Assembly: GCA_041936745.1 (NCBI GenBank)
Contig: JBHGWS010000087.1
Coordinates: 1-21,215, forward strand
Length of the DNA: 21,215 nucleotides
DNA from: Darwinibacter acetoxidans_A
GTDB taxonomy: Bacteria > Bacillota > Limnochordia > Darwinibacteriales > Darwinibacteriaceae
Reading direction: 5' to 3'
The position numbers and the translations under genes were made by a program. This document shows positions 1-7,285 of the stretch, in pieces (position 1 is the stretch's first letter; every line of letters starts with the position of its first letter). The notes below the pieces were generated by a model that worked only from the letters and a program-made list of their open reading frames with translations, had not been told where the DNA came from and ran no database searches.

Positions 1-576
1 TCCGGCGCGGGAATGTAATAGAGACTGACAAACAAGTGTTTCTCTTCAAGTTGTGATAGGGAAGAATATCAGGTAATTGCTGATAGACTGGTTAAGTGGG
101 AGAAGGCCTTTCAAGCTTATATCACTAAAGTAAGCGAGCGGCGCTACTTTAGTAGTTAGAATAAATTGTGGGACTTTTCAGAGTTGACCATTAGGTTACC
201 CCACCTACTCCCTATAACAAGCCAAGAGACCTTGACAGCTCTTTTTACTGCCTGTCTTGCATCGGGAGGGAAATTGGTTTGGGGTTAAAGCCTATAAGAT
301 TTTGTGCGGATAGTATTATTGAGGACAGGTTTTAGTTGATAATGAATCAGTTCCTTTTGGGGCAGTGCATAGCTTAACGCGATACAATCAAAAAGCAACA
401 AGTACGATTTTTCGTAGACTTTTACACTTTTAGAAAAAGAATTTTGACAGCATTTTCACAGCAGTTGGGGCAAATATTAGTGGTTTTCTGTGGCTGGCAG
501 TGGAATTATAAAATCACATATACCCAGTTAAATAGCCTAATATGGCCATTTGTGTTTAGTGGCGGAAACCCAATTA
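1..576. other. No recognisable gene
   Basis: I see no intact gene here. On the plus strand a stop-free stretch from about 22 to a TAG at 157-159 could be the tail of a broken gene (it ends in residues KVSERRYFSS), but I cannot assign it to a family. A TTGACA hexamer occurs at 444-449 without a well-spaced -10 box. The rest is AT-rich sequence with scattered stops in every frame I followed. Confidence 0.4.
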
Positions 577-626
577 ACGGACTACGAATCAGAAGGCCAT
601 AGGTTCGAATCCTGTCGGGCGCACCA
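577..626 (+). pseudogene. 3' half of a tRNA-Arg (anticodon ACG), 5' half lost
   Basis: From 577 the sequence fits tRNA positions 27-76 without gaps. The anticodon loop is CTACGAA at 582-588 (anticodon ACG at 584-586). A five-base variable loop follows, then a fully paired T arm (ATAGG / CCTGT around TTCGAAT at 604-610), the acceptor 3' strand CGGGCGC at 616-622, discriminator A623 and an encoded CCA at 624-626. The matching acceptor 5' strand GCGCCCG and a D arm are absent upstream, and two of the five anticodon-stem pairs are broken (A577/A593, G579/A591). It cannot make a normal tRNA. It is either a decaying tRNA-Arg gene or the 3' tRNA segment left at an integration (att) site. No integrase is nearby. 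Confidence 0.75.
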
Positions 627-638
627 TACATAAACAAG

Positions 639-666
639 GACCACAACTAAGGTTGTGGTCTTTTTT
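639..666 (+). terminator. Rho-independent terminator after the tRNA-Arg remnant
   Basis: A 9-bp perfect stem, GACCACAAC at 639-647 and GTTGTGGTC at 652-660, has a TAAG loop and is followed by six T (661-666). It lies 12 nt after the CCA end of the tRNA remnant. Close relatives of this hairpin occur at 15318-15344 and 16789-16817. Confidence 0.85.
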
Positions 667-990
667 GATACAAGGTGGAAACCGGAATTTTAAGTTTTAC
701 TGACTTTTTGCTGCAACCTTTTCGGTACAAAGAAGAATTGGGCCATCGACGCGAGATGGGCCGTTGATTATTTATGCCTGCCGGAGTCTCTTGAGGAAGG
801 AGGGGCCAGAATCCTGTGTAAAACCAGCTTTTGTTCACAGGACTGTGGTCATCAATCCGGATTGCAGGTAAACACGGCCCTTCCACATATATTCCACTAC
901 TTCACCTATAAAAAGAAAAAGAAGAAAGGGGAACGCTAAACGGTGGGCGTGCAATGAGAACGGGAACGGGCGGAACTAGACCGAGCGATC
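667..990. other. Gene-free stretch
   Basis: I find no convincing coding sequence or RNA gene. A weak, imperfect inverted repeat built on GGGCCATC / GATGGGCC lies near 740-764. The minus-strand reading here has no family resemblance that I recognise. Confidence 0.35.
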
Positions 991-1170
991 CGGAATATTA
1001 ACTATGATTTACGGGGAAGCGCGGCTGGTTGGGATTTCAAACAATACGTGCCGGGGATACTCTTTTACCGCTGGATATGGGAAAACAGTACTGCTTTCTG
1101 CAAAAGGAAGCCGCCACGAAAAGCGATAGTGGCAGGAGATGAGCATCGTGTTAAAGAATTGTTCAAGTAA
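991..1170 (+). pseudogene. Remnant of a type I restriction methylase subunit (HsdM N-terminal region)
   Basis: Reading in the frame of codon 991-993 gives a 59-residue stop-free segment ending at a TAA (1168-1170). It contains DLRGSAAGWDFKQYV followed by PGILFYRWIWEN. This matches the conserved N-terminal helical region of HsdM methylase subunits, which typically read DLRG...(W/E)(D/Y)(F/Y)K.Y(I/V)LG(L/I)LFY(R/K)(F/Y)(I/L)SE(N/K). There is no start codon or ribosome binding site in a sensible place, and the match fades after about residue 40 of the fragment. No HsdR, HsdS or methylase catalytic motif (NPPF/Y) follows. I read it as debris from a lost restriction-modification locus. The assignment rests on the motif as I recall it. 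Confidence 0.6.
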
Positions 1171-1424
1171 CAATTTTGAAAAAGAATGGCGTCTTAGTTA
1201 GAGGTGTTGGTTGCCTGCGAAGCCACCTGTGCGGTCATAAAAGCTAGATCCGCACTGTGATCTTAAATAGCGGCGAACGGGTTTATTCAGCCGCCTCTTA
1301 AATGCAATTTTCCGAAATAAAAGTATTTTGGTAAAAGCCGGGGAGGAAAGACGATTGGTGCCCAAGGGCCTTTTAACCAGGCCTTTTAGGGCGAACCGCC
1401 TAACGCCAGAAAGGATGCGGGATA
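1171..1424. other. Upstream region of the phosphatase gene, with a terminator-like hairpin
   Basis: No gene is visible. At 1364-1387 a 7-bp stem (AAGGGCC / GGCCTTT, with one G-T pair) encloses a 9-nt loop and is followed only by T and AGGG. It could be a weak terminator of whatever used to lie upstream, or a leader hairpin of the next gene. No clear promoter stands out. Confidence 0.3.
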
Positions 1425-3014
1425 ATGAAGACGGAACCGTATTATTTATCTAGAGTCGCATTGCTTTGTTTCCTATTATTTTTCCTTACAACGCCAGCCC
1501 AGGCTAAAGCCGATAAGTTTCTTATTTTCCACTTAGACGCAATTTCCGCGGTGGATTTTGATTCAGAATTGCAAGCGGGTAATCTTCCTAATGTTCAAGC
1601 CTTGTTTGCGGATGGAAGGTACATAAAATACGGGCTATCACCTTTTCCCGGAGGAACTGAAATAATTTATCCCAGACTGAAAGATGGTCTGGATAATTCG
1701 CAGCATCATGTTGTAGCCTGGAGCCGCTGGGATCGTGAGGCCGACCAAAGGGTTTCCAATTTGACAACCTGGCTTGAGATGGTGAGCGGGTTTCCTCGTC
1801 GCAATAAGCATCAATTCCTTTTGGCGGTACCCGGTTTAACCCATTTGGCCGGTTTATCCCTGCTGAACATTGAAAGACTTTGGGAAACAGAAGATGTTAT
1901 TGAATTCTTTTGGTTTTATACAGATTTTGCCGGCCATCTCCTAGGTCCCGAGGGGCATCTCAAGGCGCTCCGACGCTTCGATTATTATCTCGGTTTATTG
2001 TTGAATACAGGTCGGCTTAACGGAGCCAATGTAGTTCTTTATACTGATCACGGCATGATGGCCGGCGATGTTAATAGAGTTGATTTCAAAAAAATTATAC
2101 CCGAACTTCTACAAGATCAACTTCAATACATTGATTATCCCAACGTTTATCTGCAAAATCCGGAGCACAGAATAGAGCTGGCTCAAAAAGTTATTAAACA
2201 CTCCGAAATCGACCTAGTTTTAGTTAAGGCCAATGAAAATATTGTCCGAGGGTTTAGTTCCGAAGGTTCCTTTGAGATAATAAAAAAGGGGGACACGCTG
2301 CAATACCTGTTAAAGGATGGGGATTTTTTTGATTATGCGAGTATCGGTTACGAGGGAGAATTTCTAACAAGGGATGAGTGGCTGCGGTTTACCAAAGAAC
2401 ACCTTTACCCAGGTGCAATCCCCAATTTGTTTGGTTTTGTGAGCAATCCCGTCGCCGGCGATATAGTGTTAGTGGCGGACTATCCTAATATTCCCCGCAC
2501 ACTTACCGCTTTACGAGGTCATCATTCCGGTGTGCGAAATACTGACCTATTGGTCTCATTATTGTATACAGGACCAGCCTTTGCGGACGTAGATGATTTT
2601 GAGGAATTTTGGCTGCATGAACTTTATTCCCACAACCTCACCATGATTGACTTTGATGCTGCGCCCAAGAGGGAAAAAAGTTCAATTTCCCTTTTCTATC
2701 CACTAGAAGCAGAAATGACGCTATCGCCGGCCCATCGCTGGCGAGGAGGGTTTGCATTAGCAAGTAATAGGGTTGAGCCATGGATTGAATTTGATCTGTA
2801 TTCTTCCTTTCTGACTAAAGTCTGGGTTGGTTCGGCTATCGCGGATCAAAAACTAAGATGGCAGCTAAGAGTAGAGGCTTTTTTGGGCGATCTTAGATTT
2901 GCGATGATAAAGAGAAGCGGCGCTAAAAACTCATACAGCATCGGCCTAAGACTGGGTGAAACGGTTGAATTGGAAGCCTCCGGAAATAGGTTGGGTCTAA
3001 CTATTATATTTTAG
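1425..3014 (+). CDS. Secreted alkaline-phosphatase-superfamily protein with a strand-rich C-terminal tail
   Basis: The protein has 529 residues. Residues 1-27 are a typical signal peptide (hydrophobic core around 11-22, AxA-type cleavage after AQA). The body fits the alkaline phosphatase/phosphodiesterase superfamily: D38 in FHLDAIS, T78 in PFPGGTE as likely nucleophile, D167 and H171 in YTDFAGH, D208-H209 in YTDHGM, and H366-H367 in RGHHSG. That is the full two-metal set. The last 110 or so residues read as short alternating polar/hydrophobic strands ending in LGLTIIF, which resembles an outer-membrane beta-barrel or strand domain with a terminal Phe. The start is supported by AAGGATG at 1411-1417, 7 nt upstream. 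It is monocistronic here, with no functional partner beside it. The substrate (phosphomonoester, diester or lipid headgroup) cannot be told. The fold is near certain; the barrel reading is tentative. Confidence 0.8.
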   Translation: MKTEPYYLSRVALLCFLLFFLTTPAQAKADKFLIFHLDAISAVDFDSELQAGNLPNVQALFADGRYIKYGLSPFPGGTEIIYPRLKDGLDNSQHHVVAWSRWDREADQRVSNLTTWLEMVSGFPRRNKHQFLLAVPGLTHLAGLSLLNIERLWETEDVIEFFWFYTDFAGHLLGPEGHLKALRRFDYYLGLLLNTGRLNGANVVLYTDHGMMAGDVNRVDFKKIIPELLQDQLQYIDYPNVYLQNPEHRIELAQKVIKHSEIDLVLVKANENIVRGFSSEGSFEIIKKGDTLQYLLKDGDFFDYASIGYEGEFLTRDEWLRFTKEHLYPGAIPNLFGFVSNPVAGDIVLVADYPNIPRTLTALRGHHSGVRNTDLLVSLLYTGPAFADVDDFEEFWLHELYSHNLTMIDFDAAPKREKSSISLFYPLEAEMTLSPAHRWRGGFALASNRVEPWIEFDLYSSFLTKVWVGSAIADQKLRWQLRVEAFLGDLRFAMIKRSGAKNSYSIGLRLGETVELEASGNRLGLTIIF

Positions 3015-3401
3015 ATCCCGTTTGATGATCCGCTGCCTTGGTTAGTTACAGCGTTATCGAAGCCTCGATTTTCAAACGAGTTAAGTTTAACTAGGCCGCG
3101 TTTACCAAATAAAAGGCCCCAGGCTATTAGCATGGGGCAGGCTGCTTCAAATCCTAAACTTATCGCCATCTCTGACCAAGAAAAGGCACTCACGGTCCTG
3201 AGAACTTTGCTGTTACGTTTTAAATTAACGGATAAGAATCCCTTGGTTTGTATCAAATTAAAGGTCTTCGGTATTGGATCGCAAGATAAAATAACTTGCG
3301 ATTTTTTCTATCTTAATTTGTCCCGGAAATTTGATGGAACAGATCCACATCTTTCCGGGAGGCAACTTATGCAAAAAGTCTTTGATCCGGGCTGTTCAGC
3401 T

Positions 3402-3438
3402 AAAAAGCAGGGCGGCTCGAGGATATGTTGAACCGCCC
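3402..3438 (-). terminator. Rho-independent terminator reading leftward
   Basis: Read on the minus strand, GGGCGGTTC (3438-3430) pairs with GAGCCGCCC (3418-3410), with a single internal mismatch, and is followed after TGC by five T (3406-3402). No intact minus-strand gene lies upstream, so its transcript is unidentified. Confidence 0.6.
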
Positions 3439-3812
3439 AGGCTGCGAATTTGTTTCAGCTATAAAATTGGCAAACCGCATAAACACGGGTTTTACCAGTG
3501 TTTTTACCTTGACGGAGTTAATTACTTTCGCATTAAGGTACACCGTTACCGCGACTCCTTCCAAGTTTTTGCGTATCGCAATTCCAATATTTGCATATGC
3601 ATTGGCAGGTTTTGTACCTGCGTTTTAAAGAGAAGCGATCGTTGCGGCAGTGCCTTAAAAACAGCTTGCAGAATTTAAGTGAGGAGACAGATGCTGAAGT
3701 GGTAGAAAGCCTCAAGGCTCTTCCTAAAGCAAGCGGTTCAAGCTGCCGAGGGCCCGGATTGTCGTTAGACCATCTCTTAAGACGTATTTTCAACGCGGAT
3801 TTGAGTTTTTAA
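3425..3812 (+). pseudogene. Possible decayed membrane-protein gene (family unknown)
   Basis: A plus-strand reading from 3425 gives a hydrophobic stretch (RIAIPIFAYALAGFVPAF) that stops at 3628. Shifting frame near that stop continues as a charged segment (KEKRSLRQCLKNSLQNLSEE) and on to 3812. The composition looks more protein-like than random intergenic DNA, and a strong terminator follows at 3999. I do not recognise a family. There is no good ribosome binding site at 3425. It may equally be chance. Confidence 0.2.
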
Positions 3813-3998
3813 TATTCGGACTTTACTTGTTCTCTCGGCTTGCGAGGTATCTGCATTGTTGCCCGTCGTTTTTTTCATCCTGTTCAATCTGATAGCATTG
3901 TAACAGCCAACTTCAACTTCGCGCCGAAGGAAAGAAGTTTTAGATTTTGCCGCCCATTCAACATCGTTGGAATAATTGCAGTATTTCACAAAAAGGAA

Positions 3999-4032
3999 GG
4001 CGGATCCCGAAACAATGGGGTCTGCCGTTTTT
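3999..4032 (+). terminator. Strong Rho-independent terminator
   Basis: A 10-pair stem joins GGCGGATCCC (3999-4008) to GGGGTCTGCC (4017-4026), with two G-T pairs and an 8-nt loop, and is followed by GTTTTT. It insulates the downstream transporter operon from anything upstream. Confidence 0.75.
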
Positions 4033-4063
4033 GCGCTAGTCGTCCTTTACGATATTCGTTGAA

Positions 4064-4091
4064 TTGTATAGAGGTTTGATCCTCACATAAT
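4064..4091 (+). promoter_or_regulatory. Candidate sigma-A promoter for the amino-sugar operon
   Basis: TTGTAT (4064-4069) and CATAAT (4086-4091) are separated by 16 nt. Each box matches the consensus at four or five of six positions. It lies just after the terminator and about 315 nt before the first gene of the operon. Other weak pairs could be drawn in this AT-rich leader. Confidence 0.3.
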
Positions 4092-4163
4092 TGCTAAAAA
4101 TTAAGTAAAAATTCAGCAGGAGACTCTCAGTTTTTGCCGAATATGGAAATGACTTATGAAATG

Positions 4164-4200
4164 TGTTTTCAAAAGGGTAGAGAAATGTAGTTTGAAAACA
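4164..4200. promoter_or_regulatory. Perfect 10-bp inverted repeat, candidate operator
   Basis: TGTTTTCAAA at 4164-4173 and TTTGAAAACA at 4191-4200 are exact reverse complements 17 nt apart. The pair lies between the candidate promoter and the first gene of the operon. It is not followed by a T tract, so it is unlikely to be a terminator. It is a reasonable operator for the operon's own ROK repressor (10320-11504), but the assignment is positional only. Confidence 0.4.
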
Positions 4201-4305
4201 TCCGCTTTGTGTTAGTAAGCCAAAGGAAAGATGAAGTGTATTACCGGAAGGGGTGATCTATAGGGAAACGGAATTGCAGGCAGTGTCGCCTAACATAATA
4301 CCCGG

Positions 4306-4334
4306 CAATTACTCAATTGTGAATTGCTAAATTG
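4306..4334. repeat. Cluster of AATTG pentamers in the operon leader
   Basis: CAATT at 4306-4310 is followed by AATTG at 4315-4319, 4322-4326 and 4330-4334, spaced by 2-3 nt. It lies some 70 nt before the first start codon. It could be a protein-binding cluster or simply AT-rich sequence. Confidence 0.2.
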
Positions 4335-4405
4335 GTGAATAGCGGTTGTAGAAGGAAATGCGGATTCTGAAAAAAATTCGAAGACATTCACTAGGAGGTA
4401 GAAAA

Positions 4406-6172
4406 ATGGGTTTAAGAAAAACGGGAATAGCTTTGATTGCCATTTTGTTATTAGCGGTGAACGTGGCATCTGCTGAGCTTCCACCCAATCCCAAAATGGA
4501 AAATCCTGTTCTTTTTCAAGAGATTGGTCAATACGGCGGCGATTTAATCCTAGCAGTTGCTGCTGCCCCCCGCGGCGGAGCCATCGTGGATGAAGCAACA
4601 AGCTTCGTTGGCCCCTACCTGAGGGATCCTCTGGTAGACAACAACCCTATCACAAACGAACTGGAACCGGGACTAGCTGAAAGCTGGGAGATCTCGGATG
4701 ATGGCACCCAAGTAATTTTCCATCTGCGCAAAGTAAAGTGGTCCGACGGCGTACCCTTTACCGCGGACGACGTTATTTTCCATTTCGATCATGTCGACAT
4801 GGATCCTAACAACCCCGGTAACCAAATATCCCGCTATACAATCGGCGGCAAACAGATCACCTGGGAAAAGATCGACGATTACACGGTTAGGGCAAACCTA
4901 CCGACACCCTACGGTGCGTTTTTGAGAGTTTTAACACACTCCCGAATAGTGCCGAAACATAAATTAATGGAATTTGCACCTGCCTACAACCCGGACGCAG
5001 AACCCGGCAGCATCTCCCGTCAAGGCTGGAATCCCGATAAACCGGCCTCCGATATGGTGGGAACGGGAACATTTCGAGTTGCAAGCTTCAACGAACAGCA
5101 GATAGTGTTGGAGCGAAACCCCTATTCCTGGCGCGTAGACCCAGAAGGTAACCAATTGCCTTATGTTGACCGGGTAATTTCATTAGTTGTTCCCAACACC
5201 CAGGTCCAGCAAGCTAAGTTTCTTGCCGGCGAAGTCGATTATTTACCAATTGCACCATCGATGTACCCCAACCTAAAAAGAGAAGAAGTAGCAGGGGCCC
5301 CCTTCAAGGTGTTCCGCGGCGCACCTGTAAATCCTACACCGAGCCCTCCCCATTGGTCTTTCAACTTCGACGTTGAAGATGCTGAACTGAGGGAAGTATT
5401 CCAAAACGTACGGTTCAGAGAAGCAATGGCTAAGGCCGTTAATTACGAACGGATCCTGGACCAGGTTTACAACACCTTGGCGATCCTTTCCGGAATGCCG
5501 GTTCTCCCGTCAAATGCGGCATTCTACAACCCGGAGATCGATCAATACAGACATAGTCATGATCTAGAGAAAACAGCAGCAATTTTGGATGAACTAGGCA
5601 TCATTGACCGCAACGGAGATGGATTTAGGGACTATCCCAGTGGAAAAACATTCGAATTTACCTTAACCGCGGCCGTCAACGTTGAAGCCCACAATGACAT
5701 TGCAGCTATGCTGCAAAATGATCTCGAATCGATCGGCGTTAAAGTACATCTACAGTTGCAGGACTCCAGACTTGTGGCCGATCGGGCGCTTGCGGGCGAC
5801 TTCGAATCAATGATTCACGCTTACGGCAATCAACCCGACCCGCAGCTACGTAAGGCAATCTGGCAGCCGGGCGGAGCGCTAAACTACTGGCATCTATCTA
5901 ATATGCTTTCCGCAAGCGAAGCAGATCTAGACAACATGTTTGATTGGGAACGTCGCATCTATGACCTATTTGAACTAGGCGAAGTGGAGATGGATCAAGA
6001 ACTCAGAAAGTCGTATTATGACGAATGGCAGCTTTTAAACGCCAAATATTTACCGGTAATCTTTATAGCCAAGGGCATGGACCTATCTGCTGCCCAAAAT
6101 ACTGTCGGCAATGTTTTTCAAACCGAGCAAGGAGTCACTGTGTTTACTCCGTATACAGTGTTTAAGCGGTAA
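4406..6172 (+). CDS. ABC transporter solute-binding protein, family 5 (peptide/oligosaccharide type)
   Basis: This is the extracytoplasmic binding component of a Dpp/Opp-type importer, 588 residues, normal for SBP_bac_5. I place the start at ATG 4406, with AGGAGG at 4393-4398 seven nt upstream; an in-frame ATG at 4358 lacks one. Residues 1-23 are a signal peptide cut after ASA. There is no lipobox cysteine, so the protein should be free in a periplasm rather than lipid-anchored. Family hallmarks include the YGGDL start of the mature chain, PGLAESW with KWSDGVPFTADDV (roughly residues 80-125), and RFREAMAKAVNYERI around residue 335. Family-5 proteins bind peptides, and in some bacteria oligosaccharides. 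The neighbouring sugar genes suggest an amino-sugar oligosaccharide or muropeptide. It is the first gene of the operon. Confidence 0.93.
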   Translation: MGLRKTGIALIAILLLAVNVASAELPPNPKMENPVLFQEIGQYGGDLILAVAAAPRGGAIVDEATSFVGPYLRDPLVDNNPITNELEPGLAESWEISDDGTQVIFHLRKVKWSDGVPFTADDVIFHFDHVDMDPNNPGNQISRYTIGGKQITWEKIDDYTVRANLPTPYGAFLRVLTHSRIVPKHKLMEFAPAYNPDAEPGSISRQGWNPDKPASDMVGTGTFRVASFNEQQIVLERNPYSWRVDPEGNQLPYVDRVISLVVPNTQVQQAKFLAGEVDYLPIAPSMYPNLKREEVAGAPFKVFRGAPVNPTPSPPHWSFNFDVEDAELREVFQNVRFREAMAKAVNYERILDQVYNTLAILSGMPVLPSNAAFYNPEIDQYRHSHDLEKTAAILDELGIIDRNGDGFRDYPSGKTFEFTLTAAVNVEAHNDIAAMLQNDLESIGVKVHLQLQDSRLVADRALAGDFESMIHAYGNQPDPQLRKAIWQPGGALNYWHLSNMLSASEADLDNMFDWERRIYDLFELGEVEMDQELRKSYYDEWQLLNAKYLPVIFIAKGMDLSAAQNTVGNVFQTEQGVTVFTPYTVFKR

Positions 6173-6183
6173 GCCTAAAAGTG

Positions 6184-6217
6184 TTAGCGAGGCGGCCCTT
6201 TAAGGCCGCCCCGCTAA
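6184..6217 (+). promoter_or_regulatory. Large hairpin between binding-protein and permease genes
   Basis: TTAGCG (6184-6189) with CGCTAA (6212-6217) and GGCGGCC (6191-6197) with GGCCGCC (6204-6210) form a 13-pair stem with one A-C mismatch and a 6-nt loop. No T run follows, so it is not a standard terminator. Such hairpins after a binding-protein gene commonly protect the upstream mRNA and set its excess over the permeases. Confidence 0.6.
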
Positions 6218-6284
6218 AACGATCGAAATCAAATGTTACGGAAAGCTTCGAACACGGGATTGTACAGGGCGGAGGTTGAGCAAT

Positions 6285-7256
6285 TTGTTTAGATATATAG
6301 TTAGACGTTTATTAACAATGATCCCAATTCTATTCTTAGTGTCGATCTTATGCTTTGTGATCATCAAAATTCAACCGGGGGAATTTGGGAGCGAATATTT
6401 AAACAATCCCCGCGTTTCACCTGAGACAATCGAGCTCTTGCGCAAGCAACTCGGATTACACGAGCCCGCTCACATCCAATATCTAACTTGGATTAAAGGA
6501 ATTATCACTAGATGGGACTTCGGCTATTCGTTTTCTTATAGGCGGCCTGTGACCGCTTTAATCGGCGAACGGTTAGCATGGACCGTCGCCATATCATCGG
6601 CAACCCTTTTGATAACCTGGCTGATTGCCATCCCGATCGGAATTTATTCTGCCACACACAAGTACTCGGCTTTTGACTATCTAGTAACTGCGTTGGGCTT
6701 TATAGGCATCTCTATTCCTGATTTTTTCTTAGCATTATTCTTAATGTTTGTTGCCTTAAAGCTTGGGAGCAACTCTGTTGGAGGGCTTTTTTCGCAGCGA
6801 TTCATCGATGCCCCTTGGAGCTGGGCGCGTTTTGTTGATTTGCTAAAGCACTTATGGATACCTCTGATTTCTATCGGCCTTGCCGGCACCGCGGGCATAA
6901 TCAGACAAATGCGGGCCAATCTCTTAGATGTTTTAGGAGAGCAATATGTGCAAACTGCCCGTGCCAAGGGTCTAAACGAGAAAATTGTAATCTACAAGCA
7001 TGCGTTGCGAAACGCCATAAACCCTCTCATCAGTTTGCTCGGCATTCAATTGCCCACCTTAATCGGCGGAACGATAGTGACATCAATTGTACTGAACTTA
7101 CCTACTATGGGACCGTTCTTTTATGACGCACTTTTAAATCACGATCAATATTTGGTGATGACCTTTCTGTTGTTTTCAGCGTTCATGATGCTTGTAGGCA
7201 ATCTCTTAGCCGATTTAGCTCTTGCCTGGGCGGATCCTCGTATTCGATACGACTAA
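6285..7256 (+). CDS. ABC transporter permease, DppB/OppB type
   Basis: First membrane subunit of the importer, about 323 residues, with the FRYIVRRLLTMIPILF N-terminal segment typical of DppB. It has six predicted membrane helices and the cytoplasmic EAA loop (QTARAKGLNEKIVIYKHALR, roughly residues 223-242) that docks to the ATPase. The start is a choice of two in-frame TTG codons: 6276 abuts GGAGG (6271-6275) with no spacing, whereas 6285 lies 9 nt away, so 6285 is preferred. It is separated from the binding-protein gene by a stable hairpin and from the next permease by 29 nt. No ATP-binding subunit gene follows. Confidence 0.92.
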   Translation: MFRYIVRRLLTMIPILFLVSILCFVIIKIQPGEFGSEYLNNPRVSPETIELLRKQLGLHEPAHIQYLTWIKGIITRWDFGYSFSYRRPVTALIGERLAWTVAISSATLLITWLIAIPIGIYSATHKYSAFDYLVTALGFIGISIPDFFLALFLMFVALKLGSNSVGGLFSQRFIDAPWSWARFVDLLKHLWIPLISIGLAGTAGIIRQMRANLLDVLGEQYVQTARAKGLNEKIVIYKHALRNAINPLISLLGIQLPTLIGGTIVTSIVLNLPTMGPFFYDALLNHDQYLVMTFLLFSAFMMLVGNLLADLALAWADPRIRYD

Positions 7257-7285
7257 ATTAACGTCAGATGGAAAGGGGTATTGCA

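Larger units (their letters stand above)
3015..4063. other. Gene-poor kilobase with possible decayed ORFs
   Basis: No intact gene is convincing. Several overlapping short ORFs on both strands lack ribosome binding sites and family resemblance. The most protein-like plus-strand readings are a hydrophobic segment ending near 3628, a segment from about 3625 to 3812 in another frame, and a hydrophobic stretch near 3855-3898 (ALLPVVFFILFNLIAL). These could be pieces of a broken membrane-protein gene. A minus-strand terminator (3402-3438) and a plus-strand terminator (3999-4032) show that transcription units once ended, or still end, here. Confidence 0.35.

Noticed and set aside
3011..3256. Minus-strand small membrane protein resembling AtpI/AtpZ
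   Set aside because: Only a short hydrophobic stretch is suggestive; there is no ribosome binding site, no neighbouring ATP synthase genes, and the match is too vague.
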